DNA of 64,000 nucleotides from Mariannaea sp. PMI_226 (Eukaryota > Ascomycota > Sordariomycetes > Hypocreales > Nectriaceae). The notes under the pieces were generated by a model. That model was not told where the DNA came from. It saw nothing but the letters and a program-made list of their open reading frames with translations, and ran no database searches. The DNA is taken from the NCBI GenBank assembly GCA_024336345.1, contig JANFOG010000008.1:2232001-2296000 (forward strand), read 5' to 3'. Positions 31,578-43,184 of this stretch are shown here, in pieces; positions within the stretch are counted from its first letter, which is position 1, and each line of letters starts with the position of its first letter. The position numbers and the translations under genes were made by a program.

Positions 31578-33585
31578 ATGTTGGCAGACCATATCCGTGA
31601 CGCCCCTCTGGGCCAAGTCATACGCTTCTTCACAAGAAATAAATACTTGAAGTATCCAGAGGAGAGACCTGACTTCCAACTTCCTGAACCGTGGATAATT
31701 CTCATGAACAATCCCGGCGCTATCGTCGAAGAAGACGGCCAAAGCGACGCCAGTAATACCGTTGTGGGCTCGTCTGCCTCTTCTACCACCACCGATGAGG
31801 ATGACAGTGACAACGAGAACTCGGGACGCAAGAATAGCGAGAAGAGATCCAATTCTGATGATCCGTCCACGCCAATTCGTCTTCATCGCACGCGTTCAAT
31901 ATACGACACTCAGCCGTATTCTCTCGACCGTATGCAGGTAGAGGAGCGGCATGAGGTAGAAAAAGTTCAGTCGATCCCTGTTGTGCCCAAGCGCACAGAG
32001 GATGGTGCCATTCTTGTCGACTGGTATTATAGCGACGATGTTGAGAATCCTCACAACTGGAATAACGGAGTTCGCGTTGGTGTTGCCACTATCATCTGCC
32101 TGTATACCTTCGTTGTGTACACGTCCGCACCTATCTATACCTCTTCCACCGAAGGCATAATGGAACAGTTTGGTGTCAGTACTCTTATGGCCACATTAGG
32201 TCTATCCTTATATGTGCTTGGATATGGTATTGGGCCTCTAATCTTCTCGCCGTTAAGTGAGATACCTCGTATTGGTCGCAACCCGGTATACATCATCACT
32301 ATGTTCCTATTTGTTATTATCTCTATCCCAACGGCCCTTGTTAATAACTATACTGGCTTGATGATCCTTCGGTTCTTTCAAGGCTTCTTTGGATCACCAT
32401 GCCTTGCTTCCGGAGGTGCCAGCCTGGAGGATATGTACAGCTTAATGGCGTTTCCTTACGCCATGATGGCTTGGGTTGCGGCAGCATACTGCGGACGTAA
32501 GCTTCTTCTTCACTCTTATCCCCTATCCCGGACCCTGTTCATTCATATCGTTTGGGGAAAATATATATATACATGTTTAGACTAACTGATTTATTTCTTC
32601 TGCTTTCAGCTGCTCTAGGTCCTCTGCTCAGTGGCTTTGCCGTGCCTGCTAAAACATGGCATTGGTCGCTCTATATTAGTATTTGGGCGTCAGCACCCAT
32701 CTTCGTTCTCATGTTTCTGCTTCTACCGGAGACTAGTGGCGCAAATATCCTTCTCCGGCGTGCTCGGCGCCTTCGCAAACTTACCGGCGATAACCGTTTC
32801 ATGTCCCAAAGCGAGATTGATCAGCATAACTTGACATTATCAACCATTGCTCTTCAAGCTCTTCTTAAGCCCATGGAGATTACCCTCAAGGACCCTGCTG
32901 TACTTTTTGTACAGGTATACACTGCCATCATTTATGGCATCTACTACTCTTGTGAGCTGTTTCCCAATCACTTTTCAAAACGCATGATATTGATTTCGTG
33001 GTATATATAGTCTTCGAGGTCTTTCCCCTTGTCTATCCTGTTTACTATGGCATGAACCTCGGCGAGATCGGTTTAATATTCCTGTGCATCCTCGTCTCAT
33101 GTGTGATTGCAATTGGAATCTATACAGCTTATCTTCACTATTATCTTGACCGGCGTATTGTTAAGTTCGGCTGGCCCGCCCCAGAAGCCCGTCTGCTACC
33201 CGCTCTCCCGGCGTCATTTGGGCCAACGATCGGTCTATTCCTCTTCGCTTGGACGGCGCGTGCGTCAATACACTGGATTGTGCCCACTATCGGCATAACC
33301 ATCTATGGAGGTAGTGTATATATCGTCATGCAATGTATTTTTGTGTATATCCCTTTAAGCTACCCCAAGTATGTAGCCAGCCTATTTGCTGCTAATGACT
33401 TCTTTCGAAGTGCCTTTGCTTGCGGCAGTATCCTGTTTGCCCACCCGCTCTTCGGCAACTTGGGTGTGGCTAGGGGCACAAGTCTTCTTGGTGGTCTGTC
33501 TGTCATTGGTATTATTGGGATATGGCTTCTATATTATCATGGTGCTAAGCTCCGGAGTATGAGCAAGTTCGCCACTTCTGAATAA
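31578..33585 (+). CDS. MFS drug/H+ antiporter (DHA1 family, MDR1/FLR1-like)
   Basis: Exons 31578-32496, 32610-32951 and 33011-33585 give 1836 nt, 611 residues, with GT-AG introns. About 165 N-terminal residues are cytoplasmic, starting MLADHIRDAPLGQVIRFF and continuing with an acidic Ser/Thr-rich stretch. The linker DWYYSDDVENPHNWNN precedes twelve predicted membrane spans. The family motif GPLIFSPLSEIPRIGRNPVY lies in the first half, with FQGFFGSPCLASGGASLED in the region of span 5. This is the fungal CaMDR1/FLR1 group of plasma-membrane exporters of drugs and small metabolites. Both introns sit inside the membrane domain, the first just after AYCGP. The likely role is efflux of antifungals or self-made metabolites. 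The gene ends 285 bases from the convergent DUF3472-like gene. Confidence 0.93.
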
Positions 33586-33870
33586 ATTGAAGGCTATTCT
33601 ACTGATGACACTATTCCCTTGCAAACCGCAAATGAAATCCCAACTTCCTTCAGCTATTCGTATTATCACACTTATGTTTCATACCAGCAACGTATTGCTA
33701 CATAGTCCTCTGTACGAGGCACAAACTCTTAAGTAAAGTCAGGGCGTTAATTGATATATGTCCAAAGTTGGCACGTTATTAGGTATCAGGACCTGGGTTG
33801 TCTCCCAGCTATACTGTTGTACATCCGAGGATGAAAGGCGCAAAGGCCAGTAAAACAAAGGGTCATACAT

Positions 33871-34580
33871 CTAAAATCCAACTCGAATATTAACACCTAT
33901 TGATGTCCGATACATCTTGAAAGCAACTTCCCCAACACAATCTCCATATTCGTACGCATCACCCACTGTGCCTCGTGTAGAGGTAGAAAAGACGTTGCCA
34001 AATTCACCCTGACTATAAGGAAGCGAGCTGCACGAATGTTGGGATTCAGAATTCCAGGGATAGTATTCCACAAACCCAACCTGGCTGGGCGAGATACCTC
34101 CAGTCCCAGCTGGCAATGTCCATGAGCCGATGCGTGTCTTTTGCTGCGTCTTTAGGTCCACTAAGTTGCCCACCCACGTGGTTTCTTTTTCGTTCTCAAC
34201 ATGCAGGTAGAAGCCATCATCGTACTCGGCAGCGATGTCAGTCGCACAGCTCACTCCAGGCCCGCCATCCGCATCTAAGTAGCAGTTCGGGTCAGTTGTA
34301 GTAGTTTGGGCCACAAAACTAGAGAATGTCGCATGAACCATGGACTTTCCACCGGCATCTGGCCGCGGCTGAAGACCAATGTACCCAACATCCCTCTGCC
34401 CAATGAGTTGAACTGCTGAGCGAAGAAATACCCGGCTGTATGAGTCGCGCCGGTTATGTTGATTGGAAACACCACATCGCGTAGAGCTGAAGATGGTGCG
34501 ATTGGAATGCTCCACGAGATGCCCACAAGAGCACTGCAAAAGGGCGAAAAGAAAAAGAGGGCCGCGAGACTGGTCTTCAT
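33871..34580 (-). pseudogene. Secreted DUF3472-like protein interrupted by a one-base frameshift
   Basis: The start MKTSLAALFFFSPFCSALVG at 34580 is a signal peptide. The frame runs to AGYFFAQQFNSL, where it is lost near 34405-34412. The adjacent frame then continues without a gap as GQRDVGYIGLQPRPDAGG, CATDIAAEYDDGFYL and GGISPSQVGFVEYYPWN to a stop at 33871. Relative to the family pattern (QQFN, a short turn, DVGYxGLQPR) one base is missing around the TTGGG. No GT-AG intron could bridge so short a distance. Without the break the product would be a secreted protein of about 236 residues, resembling fungal DUF3472-domain proteins of unknown function. Since the rest of the frame is clean, this is either a very young pseudogene or a sequencing error. 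Confidence 0.72.
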
Positions 34581-37500
34581 ATCGTAGTAGTGTAGAGCGG
34601 CAATTAGCAATTGGTATCAAGGATAGGAAGACTTTCTAGTTATGGGTAGCCCGAGTCTTGGTCGAGTTTTTTTTTTTTGGAGATGAGAAATGATTTCGTA
34701 AGTAGTCGCCATTGTGAAACAGTTTTTAAACATGGGATATTGCAATTATTATTATTTTTCATCTGGGATATATTTCTTAGATTATTACGGCTTTGCTAGC
34801 CTGAATGTTCCCGAAAAGTCTCAGAGACTTGGCCAATATGTCTTACCTCATCTTTCGTCCGTCGAATAAAAGGGGGGGATGAACAACTCTCCAATACTCG
34901 TGGCTGACGCTGTGAGACATACATACAAGGAGTCAAATCACCGGATAGACAAGGTGGTGGGGGGTTGCGAGGGTCTATTCTTTGTTGCAGCCCAGTTGCG
35001 GGGAAGGTTGCTATAGATTCCTCAGTACACTCTTCCCATCTCGACACTAGGCCCTATCAAATAGCGGCTCCAATGACGGTTTATTCTCGACATGTAGAGA
35101 TGCAGAAGCCCTTATATCGCAGCCCAGAAGCTCAGAAGTATGTCGTGCAATTCGGTTTCCCCCATGGACTTCCCTCTGTTAGTCCAACAAGTCCTTTCCA
35201 TAAAGAATCGAACTTGGTTGACCTCCGCTACATGAGATTTTGCGAAAAGCACAGAGTCTCTTTGTGAGATGGCTTGTTTGCTTCGAGGTCACATTGGTGA
35301 AACTAATCAACGTTGAGGCTTCTGCCCTAGATGATGGGTCAGTAAGGTGATCCAAATCACGCAAGGTCAGAGATGTTGATGTAAGCAGGATGATTATTCT
35401 AACTAAGGCTTGAGATCAGTCTGATCTCTGATCCCAAAGATCACACCAAGCAAACCGGGCCATCAAACTAACGTGGATGAGAACTGTTAGGTATCGCCGG
35501 ACATCTTGGTACGGTTTGGGGAGGTATATAACGACATTGACACAGCCAGTTGCGAACCAAGAAGGCCTCAGGCCCCTTCCTCTCGTACGAACTCAGCGCT
35601 ACCAAGAACGAGAACAATGGCATGGCATGGGAGAAAATTTTTCGTGACGACAGGTCCTTCAAAATGTAAGAATAATGGCTGTGCAAATAAAGAGTTTGAA
35701 GCCCTCTTGTCAAGTTCAGCGGTATCTAATGGACGACCCTGTTTTCCCACAACCAGGAGAGGGTGAGAAGGAGGTGACACGAAGAGGGCAAGGTCCATCT
35801 CATAAGTCATATTTCCTTGGAAAAACCCAGTTTTTGATGACTTCTCATGTTGATAAATCACATCGACATGAGAAGTGCATGTATGCCTACTAATACGATG
35901 CAGTTGGATCGCCAGCTGGGATTATTAATAATGGAATAGCTAGTGTTCTCAAATGGATTCAGGAAAACTGCTTGTCATAAGGAATATGTAGTTTTCACAA
36001 GCGAGGGCCCTGTCATGTTGAGGCATGTAGTTCAATCAGCGTATCAACTCCGCCCCAAAGAGGGATGAAACATAAGAACGAGGTCACACGAGCAAGGGGG
36101 CTAGGACTAGATTGCGTGGTCTAGATTTCTATTGGGCCACTATTACCTGTTCCATGTGCCTCCTGTATTTCCGAACCTGTACATGCAATATACGTCATTG
36201 AGCTCTACAATAAGGCCTTGATTGATGACAATGAGCGAGCCTAGGCATCTTGTGCACAATCACCAGCGAAGAGTAAAGAAATGCTATTCCATTGGTTATT
36301 CTACAACCGAGATGTCGTAGTTTAATAGAACATGCGGAATGAGGTCTATCAAACGCTCATCATACTACCAGCGATACAAACATTTCATCGGCGCGAGATG
36401 GGCAGTTTGTAGATGTTTACAGTAAGAAACGACAACGCAAGATAGGGATTTCAACACGCGTAGTTTTATGCAATTTGAAACGTATAGTTTGTGAGGATGG
36501 AATCCATCAAGTGAAGAGGTTCGTTTCACTGCAGGCGTCACCATATTATCACTGATACCTAGGTAGTTCCAATAATTTACCTTTAGCGAGTAGATCGGAT
36601 CTATTCGACCTATGACTGGAGGATCGATACTTTCCAGCAAGGAGTAAAGAGATCATTGACGGGCAACAAGCAACAAGCAGCCACTTCGATGGCTGCATGA
36701 GATGCGCGCTAATCAGGATACAGGGACGATCACCGAAGAAATTAATTGGCAGGATCTCCGTAGTGCTAGTATGTACGAAATGAAGTTTCACTTGCGATTC
36801 TAAAGTAGATTCTTTCACCCGTGCTGCGCCATTTTCTTGCAGGTGTTCCGCGCACGCACCAACCACGGACAAGTAGATCCTTGGAGCGCCCAGGGCATCT
36901 TGGCGATCAGCTAGTCATGAATCTGGCTCAAGCTCCACTGGGATCCGCGACATTAAGCCGCCCCCCCGCCCCCCCTTCCCCCTTTTTCGTCTCATTTCGC
37001 TCTCTCATATTCAGAGCGGTGACCGACTTGTTGTTGTTTATACCCTTTTTCTTTTCAGCGACGTACAAACTGCTTCCTACTACAGCACACTCAAGGTGGT
37101 CTATAACTATGTGTAATCTTACACGGCCAGCTTCGGAGACAATCCGAATGGGGCTAGAGAGAGGGCCGAAAAAAAAAGAAAAAAACTTGCGGAAGTGTTA
37201 GGGTACGGCCCGAACTACGTCCGAAGTACCGACTGGAATGGCCCCCCCCCCCATAAGGAAAGGCACACATCTCTTTACTCGATAGGTAATTTTTTCTGGT
37301 CTGCGTAAGCTTTACTAATAAACACCACACTTCACTCCCTAACCCTATTGAAATTGGTACAAATCTGGAAAAGATGCCTTGTATTAATTAAGTAGTCTAA
37401 CCACATGTATCCATATTTTACAATGGGTGAAGCCCAAAATGGTGGGCATACATAGTATGAACGTACTACTGCAGGAGAGAAAGTACTGTCCCCACTGAAT

Positions 37501-37647
37501 ACCCAGATGATGGTTGACAAACGGGAGAGAAGGTTTCAGCCAGGATTATGATTAATACAGAGCTATGTATGACACTAAAAATATCTCAACGAGATCTCAA
37601 GAAAATGAACACCCCTACGAATATGGTGGTACATCTCAGCGTTTTTG
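34581..37647. other. Gene-free stretch
   Basis: About 3.1 kb with no supported gene. It holds poly-T (about 34669), a C-rich tract at about 36961-36981 and a run of 11 C at 37242-37252. The short frames overlap on both strands and carry no domains. Confidence 0.45.
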
Positions 37648-39768
37648 TTAATTAGGGAGCTTGAAGCCAGTCTTGCGGAGCTTCTGGAAATTGCCCTTGG
37701 GGTCGTACTTGGCAGAGGCTGCCTTCATGAAGTTGATGTTGGTCTTGCCATACTGCGACATGGGGTTCTGGTCACCGTAGGCGTAGTTGAGGTAGATCCA
37801 GTTGGTGTTGACGCCCATGGAAGTGGTTTGCTTATTGATGTCGTCTCGGAACTGAATACCAAGGGGAAGGATCTTCTGCTGGTTTGCCTCGGTGTCGACG
37901 GTCAAAGCGATGAGCCACATCAGGAGAGGGCCATCGGCCTTGACAAGGGGTTCCAGACCGAGCATGTTGCCACCCTTGGCGACGCTCTGAGCAACGAACG
38001 AAGGAGGCACAGGCTGGAACTCAATCAGGATGTTGAAATCAGAGCCAGGAGCAGCAGCGGCCATCTTCGTGGCGTACTCCTGGATCTTCTGGTAGAAGAG
38101 CTCCATGACGCGGGCATCATTGGTAGTCATACCAGTGAACCAGTTAGCGCTAGGGGGTCGTAGGGTCAGCTGATGTGCAACTAGAAAATAGGCTTGTCCC
38201 AACAGGCGAGATCCTGGTGCCACTTACTAAAGGCCAAGAGGAGTTGGGCCGGTGAACTGAGGAACGAATTCGGCCATGGGAGCAGTTGCAATGGTGCTGG
38301 AAGTGTTGGCAATCTGCAGGAACTGATTGAAAGCAGCGGCGTTGGGAATAGCGTCACTGTTGGTGAGAATAGATCGCAGGCTATATCCAGTAGAGTCGTA
38401 GTACAGGGCAGCAATCTCCTGGCTGGCAGGGTCGTTGCCCATCGCCTCGGCGAACTTGACGTAGGCATCGAAGACCTGGGCTCTCAAGCTCAAGTCGTAG
38501 CTAACAAAGCCTCCCCAAATGTTTGTGGAGGGAATGGCAACTGTGTATTCCCTCGTTAGTTCATTGAATACATCATAAGAAAACAGCTAGGATGTACGAT
38601 AGGGAACATTGTGCAGCATCACGAGACCTGCGGTAGGGTATCAGTGCAGGCATAACGCACTGCTGAGTAGTGATAACATGAAACAGAAAGGATAAAACTC
38701 TTACACTGATCAATTCGGGTGACAAAGCCAAGGTTGCCACTGCCTCCCTTTTGGGCCTTCCATAGGTCGGCATTCTGTTTGGCATTGGCGTTAACAACGG
38801 TACCGTTGGCCAGGACGATCTCCCAGTTTTGGACCATGTCACAGGCAAAACCATATCGGTTGCTGTGGAATGTGTACTGGGATAAGAGAAGTTAGCGGGG
38901 TTGCTTTGGGCGGGTGGCCAGCATGTATTTGCCATTTGAATGGCAAACGTGCTGTTTGTAGAAAGTGTTGGGGACCAAGTGGTGACCAGTGCGGGGAAAC
39001 TTACTCCGGCACCTGTAGTGAAGCCACCAACGCCGACAACAGATGCTCGGCCACCAGCCGCTGTCACACCGTAGGGCTGGAGAGCCTCGTAAACTGCACC
39101 CCATCTTGAACCAGGCTGGATTGAGGCAATCTTGGTTGTTGGGTTGTAGGTGGTAGTATTCATGTAACCTGGCCGCAATAGTCAGCATCATTATGGCACT
39201 GCCTATACCGGGGCTAGCCCACGGATAATAGATGCAACATACTAAAGTCAACGGTAACACCGTTCTGGATGCCGTTGGAGTCCTTGAACGCGGAGTGGCC
39301 ACCACTACGGATACCAAAAGGACACTGCTTCTGGTTGATGATCTTGGCGAACTGAGATACATCTGCAGTGCTTTCAGGACGGACTATGCACCAGGCGGGG
39401 AGCGCTGCATTGGCGGAGTAGTAGCTGTCCAACAGAGCTTCATAGCCTGCGTCCTTGGGGAACAAAACCTTGCCCTTTAGGGTATTGTCACTGGAAAGGG
39501 CCGAGCACTATATTGAATAAATCAACTGGTTAATGATATTGCTCTTTGGGACCAGGCTGCCACGCGAGCATGAGGCAATGAGAAGCAAGAGAGGGAGAAG
39601 AGGGAGAGGCAGACGCACACAAGCGGCTTGTAGAGCAGGGGAGACAGGAACATCTCCCGTAGAAGAAGCGGATGCAGCGCTTGGTGTCGACTCTGCATCT
39701 GTAACAGGCGAGGCGACAGCTTGCCAAGCGGCAAGTCCAAGAAGAGTGACGGGTGGGGAGAGTCTCAT
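37648..39768 (-). CDS. Secreted FAD-linked oxidoreductase, berberine-bridge-enzyme type
   Basis: Exons 37648-38149, 38228-38540, 38705-38876, 39005-39168, 39243-39507 and 39619-39768 join to 1566 nt, 521 residues. A signal peptide (MRLSPPVTLLGLAAWQAVAS) is followed by the FAD_binding_4 domain: WCIVRPESTADVSQFAKII and FGIRSGGHSAFKDSNG, where the His after GG is the usual covalent flavin attachment. Then come GGRASVVGVGGFTTGAG, RYGFACDMVQNWEIVLA and GGSGNLGFVTRID. The C-terminal BBE segment reads YLNYAYGDQNPMSQYG and KYDPKGNFQKLRKTGFKL. I see no second (cysteine) flavin link, so single covalent attachment is likely. Family members oxidise alkaloids, sugars or polyketides with O2; the substrate here is unknown. 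All introns are GT-AG; the one at 38541-38704 is long (164 nt). It is divergent from the rhodopsin-like gene. Confidence 0.92.
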
Positions 39769-41136
39769 CGTTGCTACTATAGCGTAAAGCCACGTTGTAT
39801 CCTTTTGACTGCGGTGGTCTCAATGAGTTGCAGAATAGGATCGGCGTCTGACTGGGGATATATGCAAGTCCAAATGGTCTAAACAGTGCGTGGCCACGTG
39901 ATGTCTCTCATTTCCAGAGCGATAAATCCAATTTCCAAAGCAACAGACTATTGGATAAGAGCTGGATCTAATGAGACTGCAGACGTAAGCAAAATAATCA
40001 TGGAATCGTGGACCGGGTTGCTGCCATCGGCATTGTAGACCAGAAATGGTTAGGGTGCGTCCCTCATCGCCCTCCATCTTGCGTCCTCGCGTGGCCTTGA
40101 TACCCAAACCACTGGGGCCTCCCGTTTGCACCGAGAGTTCCTGAAAGGAAACTACTAAGGAGGGGGCTGGTTTCTGGGGTCACCCTCGTTTACCCAATGT
40201 GCGTCGTCCTGTGGCAACTTGGTACAACTGACAGACTAACATCAATACTTGCTGTATCTCATCTCTGATGGGATTTTATGCAAAGAGTATCGTATCTTTC
40301 CTCTTTCCCGTACCTATTTATTCATTATTCTTTTTGGTTCGGCGTTAGCAGTCGATGTCAAACAACTAGCAAAAGCCGAAAGCATCCCATGATGACAAAA
40401 CCCCTCATCTCCACAGTTACATCTTATGCTGTTGTAGGTCGTACAACCCAGTTACGGTCCGAGGCATGTTCCCTGGGCTGGCACCTTAGTCCTATTCAGG
40501 GTGTCGTTCCTATCGCTTAACCTCGAACCTGGGGTCTTCAGTTGTTCATCCTTGGAGATTGATTGTCAGCAACGAACCTGCCCCCAACATCCCTCTAAGA
40601 AGGCAAGTTACATACCCCTGTTGCACTAAAATTCGTCTCATAAGCTCGTTCGACTGTACTATGTATAACGGAGTAGCTAACCATAGTTAGTCCCCTGTCG
40701 GCTGTTGATTATGCTAATGTGCGAACAGCTCCAGTAACTACCAGCAGTACCAGCCAATGTGGCTCTTAGGGGGAAACAACGCCTTCTGGCTTCCAGAACG
40801 GTCCTAGGCTAAGTGCATCGGGCTTCCCCTCTCACTCAATGCAGTCTAACGGCGCAGCGTCCCCGGCACTTGGTAAGCGTCGATGCGTGCCGATCCCTAC
40901 TTCCTTCCGTGTTAGCCGCTAGTACTATCGCCTAGAAAAGTAAGAACCCAGGGTCTAGTCTTATGCACATTTCGGTTCCTCGCGTGCCGGGATAACCGAC
41001 ACCTTTGAGAATGCCCCGGGCTAGGGTGAAGCCATTGAGTTTCGTGGACCATATAGATGAATATGGCTCCTGTGTCACGATCTGCATTCTCAATTCGCAT
41101 GGCCAGTTCCGTTCCGTGGAGAGCATCATCGTCATC
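39769..41136. other. Divergent promoter region (BBE oxidase / rhodopsin-like gene)
   Basis: About 1.37 kb, expected to hold the promoters of both genes. No supported frame; no clear TATA box or repeats noticed. Confidence 0.5.
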
Positions 41137-42693
41137 ATGCCTGGCTTCCCGGTTACGGACGGCGTCGAGACGCTCCTGCCGCCGCCGAAGGGTTATGTGG
41201 TGAATTTTGATAATCCGAGGCAGCAGAAAGACCTCGATCACTATCTCGTCTTCGCTATTGGGGGTACACTTTCACTGATGGCCTTGGGCCAGCGCTTCTA
41301 CACCAAGTTGTTTTTGTCGAAGGGTTTACAACTTGACGATGGTACAGTCATCCAAGACTTCCAAGAGGAGTGAACGCCAATAATGTATTCCGCTGACTTC
41401 TTCCATCTAGGATTCATGTTTCTTGCTTGGGTGCGCTTTCAGTTGTGCAGTAGACTATCTAATCTACTTTGCTAATGTAGATCGCTCCAGATTTGTGCCA
41501 TAGTAACACAGGCAATGCTCACTTGTAAGGACCCGCCCTCTACATAGATGGGGTTTGAAATGGATGGTGCTGATGACAGAATCACTACTGCAGACTCCAT
41601 TGCCCAAGGCGGTATGTGTGCTCATGCCTGGGAGATGCCTTTAACGAGATTCGAACAATACTCGGTTGTAAGTCCTTCAGGACCGAGATCCTACGCGAGC
41701 ACCGGCAGACTCTAACTATATCAACAATGAAAAAGATAACCTACATCACGGCGCCTGTCTACCAGCTCTGCAACAGCTTCACAAAACTGTCGCTTCTTTA
41801 TATCTATCTCCAACTCTCGCCACAAAAGTGGTTTCGAATCGCCGTCTGGACCATCATCGGGCTCGTAGCAGCATATACAACCATCATCGTCTTGCTAATG
41901 CTCTTCCATTGCAGTCCTGTACGCAAGGCATTCGATTTTACGATCTTAACGGGGTCTTGTATGGATGCAGGTGCTCTGTACATTGCCACAGCTGTATCGA
42001 ATATTATCACCGACGTCATTCTGTTTGTTTTGCCAATTCCAATGGTGTACAATCTCCGTATGAGTAATGTGCAAAAAGCTGGTGCAATTATTGTCTTTGG
42101 CATTGGATCAATGTAAGTGGAGTGGGATACCCTTGGGCGAACATGGCTACCAAAAATCGAGAAAGGGATAGGAGCTAACGCATTCGATCAGGACTGTGGC
42201 GACTTCAATCGTTCGACTGGCATATCTTCCTCCTGTGCTTAAGAGTACTGATCCTTCGTGGGATGCCGCTCCGGCTGACGTGTGGACGTAAGTCTCATTG
42301 CCACATTCCAACGACAAAGGCGTGACCCTCTTTTATACTGACAATACTAGATTCGTCGAGGCCAATCTCATGATCATTTGCGGCTCCATGCCAACTCTCC
42401 GCAAGTTCTTCAAGCACATTATGCCGAAACTCATGGGCACCTCGTCGAATCGCTCCTACCCGTCTAACTACGATATGCAGCGGTCTGCCACGGCACAGAG
42501 GAAACAGCGTAGCAAATACGAGCACTTCCCCGACGAGAATATGAACGAGATGGAGGTGTTTTCATCCCGCAATGATAGAACCGGTGAACGAGGTGGAGAC
42601 CGCACTACCGATGGCAACAGCCTTGTCGAAGCGGACAACCATAGCGAGAAGGCCATCTTACAAACCAAGACTTTTACTGTTCAATACAACTAA
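41137..42693 (+). CDS. Fungal rhodopsin-domain (PTH11-like) integral membrane protein, 7 exons
   Basis: Exons 41137-41341, 41411-41432, 41481-41524, 41594-41667, 41736-42112, 42192-42287 and 42351-42693 total 1161 nt, 386 residues. Features of the fungal rhodopsin-domain family are present: LDDGFMFLAW, GGMCAHAWEMPLTRFEQY, YITAPVYQLCNSFTKLSLLY, GSCMDAGALYIATAVSNIIT, DVILFVLPIPMVYNL and FVEANLMIICGSMPTLRKFF. About seven membrane spans precede a polar C-terminal tail of about 100 residues. No CFEM domain is seen. The family includes PTH11-like receptors and SAT-cluster membrane proteins, but most members lack a function. The early part is the least certain: the second exon is only 20-22 nt. The frame closes only with a GC donor after 41432; the GT two bases earlier would shift the frame. 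Confidence 0.8.
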
Positions 42694-43150
42694 TTTTCCA
42701 ACCCAGCTAAAAGGGAGGTTAGTGTGACCAACTTGTTGGAAAAACCTAGCATATTAGAATACGAAACCAGGACTCCCCTCTAGCACGGGCTTAGGGCCTG
42801 AAATGGGCTACGCTGGGACAACACCATAGCTCTGAAGGCCTTCGAGCCATTTCCTTCAGAGCGACACACCCTTTCCTTTTCAGTCTATGGTTGATGCTAA
42901 AGCTGGATGTGGGAGACCAAAATGGGTCTTTATGGCAATTTTATATAGGCGTTTATGCGAAGCTTGGGACTCCTCGAAGCATTGGAAAACAAAAAGCGAA
43001 TGAGGCGGACTGCTTCAATACTCAAAGCAGAGATTTATTAACGTTGAGATAAATGGGATGTATTATGGAAGCTTTAAGTACACCGAGCCGCTGACCACGG
43101 GGAGGACTATGGACCTCTTGAATCCCCCTTTTTGGTGTTTTTTTTTTGGG

Positions 43151-43184
<34 letters not shown>

